Positions 32,055 to 32,521 of a stretch of 32,521 nucleotides of DNA are shown here, piece by piece. A model generated the notes under the pieces. It worked only from the letters and a program-made list of their open reading frames with translations. It made no database searches and had not been told where the DNA came from. Positions within the stretch are counted from its first letter, which is position 1. Each line of letters starts with the position of its first letter. The translations under genes and the position numbers were made by a program. The DNA lies in contig PWLR01000177.1 in the NCBI GenBank assembly GCA_003558435.1, forward strand, positions 1 to 32,521. Reading direction: 5' to 3'. Source of the DNA: Nitriliruptoraceae bacterium (GTDB lineage: Bacteria > Actinomycetota > Nitriliruptoria > Nitriliruptorales > Nitriliruptoraceae).

Positions 32055-32521
32055 ACGAAGTACAGGGGGTCGGTGGGACGCAGATCGTCGAGCCGCCAGG
32101 TGAGCTCGGAGGCGTCGACCACCCCCACGCCGTCGATCCCCTCGACCAGCGCTGGCAGCCGGCTGGCGGCGGAGCGCCGTTCGACCGCTCCCCGCAGCCG
32201 GACGTGACCGGTGTCCACATCGATGGACAGGTGATCCAGCCCTTCGGTGCGTAGAAGTGCCTCGATGGCTCGCTGCAGGTTCGCATCACCCCTGATCATC
32301 GCCGCGAGCACGTCATGGCGGGTGAGGATGCCAACGACGTCGCCGACGAAGTCGAGTACCACGAGCCTGCTGACGTCGTGGTCGATCATGGTGCGGGCGG
32401 CCGCTGGGATGGTCGCCTCCGGGGCGGTGCAACGTGGTGGACGTGTGCATGCCTGGCCGACGGTCGTCGCCTCGCGGCGGTGACGCTCCCGGCTCGCGCG
32501 ACGGCGCAACTCGAACCGGGG
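32051..32521 (-). CDS. CBS domain / BON domain protein, N-terminus beyond the window
   Basis: The gene runs off the right edge, so only the C-terminal about 156 residues are seen. They include the end of a linker (FELRRRASRERHRRE), one CBS motif (ATIPAAARTMIDHDVSRLVVLDFVGDVVGILTRHDVL) and a C-terminal BON domain (LQRAIEALLRTEGLDHLSIDVDTGHVRLRGAVERRS). In the complete family a first CBS motif precedes the linker. CBS pairs bind adenine nucleotides; BON domains are thought to bind membranes or ligands. The role is unknown. An internal TTG at 32509 is not likely to be the start, because the frame stays open with family-like sequence. Confidence 0.82.
   Translation of the reverse strand, partial: PRFELRRRASRERHRREATTVGQACTRPPRCTAPEATIPAAARTMIDHDVSRLVVLDFVGDVVGILTRHDVLAAMIRGDANLQRAIEALLRTEGLDHLSIDVDTGHVRLRGAVERRSAASRLPALVEGIDGVGVVDASELTWRLDDLRPTDPLYFV

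Overview
High-GC (roughly 70% by eye) bacterial chromosome segment with 29 protein genes, one of them cut by the right edge. No tRNA, rRNA, CRISPR array, insertion sequence or prophage gene is visible. The mprA-mprB-pepD stress module, TANNNT-type -10 candidates, many GTG starts, ATGA/GTGA gene overlaps and the ectoine genes together suggest a high-GC, probably salt-tolerant actinobacterium. A deep lineage such as the Nitriliruptoria/Euzebya group is only a guess.

Layout. (1) 38-1804: a pirin facing a GntR/FCD regulator. (2) 1805-8125: the regulator's upstream region, then an ectoine uptake and breakdown operon: ehuB (lipoprotein binding protein), ehuC, ehuD (permeases), ehuA (ATPase), doeA/eutD (ectoine hydrolase) and a coupled TIGR01777-type epimerase. 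(3) 8097-13491: an MhpA-like flavin hydroxylase divergent from a GNAT acetyltransferase, then a stand-alone paaZ coupled by ATGA to an SMP-30 lactonase. (4) 13712-17078: an MprA-type response regulator, MprB-type kinase and PepD/HtrA protease. (5) 17145-20130, minus strand: lutABC for L-lactate oxidation. (6) 20384-22372: an SRPBCC protein and a DASS/SLC13 anion symporter. (7) 22507-28181: a complete hoxEFUYH-hoxW operon for a group 3d NAD-linked [NiFe] hydrogenase. (8) 28264-32521: a PlsC-like acyltransferase, a tandem universal stress protein, an acyl-CoA dehydrogenase and a partial CBS-BON protein.

How it works together (inference). The genes fit a flexible heterotroph that scavenges ectoine, lactate, dicarboxylates and aromatic or fatty acids, and can also exchange electrons between NAD(H) and H2. 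Three phased GTATRC boxes lie beside a promoter-like sequence between the GntR gene and ehuB. A matching pair of TCTCA-N6-TCTCA repeats precedes both mprA and pepD, pointing to autoregulation plus control of the protease. A strong hairpin between ehuB and ehuC probably sets the excess of binding protein over permease.

A recurring oddity is short tandem duplications (9-24 bp) placed at gene ends or starts. They are found in or beside ehuB, the epimerase, paaZ, pepD, lutB, hoxE, the acyl-CoA dehydrogenase and the CBS-BON gene. No wholly new system is evident. The most unusual material is this repeat pattern, the FCD-type regulator beside ectoine genes, and the operator pairs.
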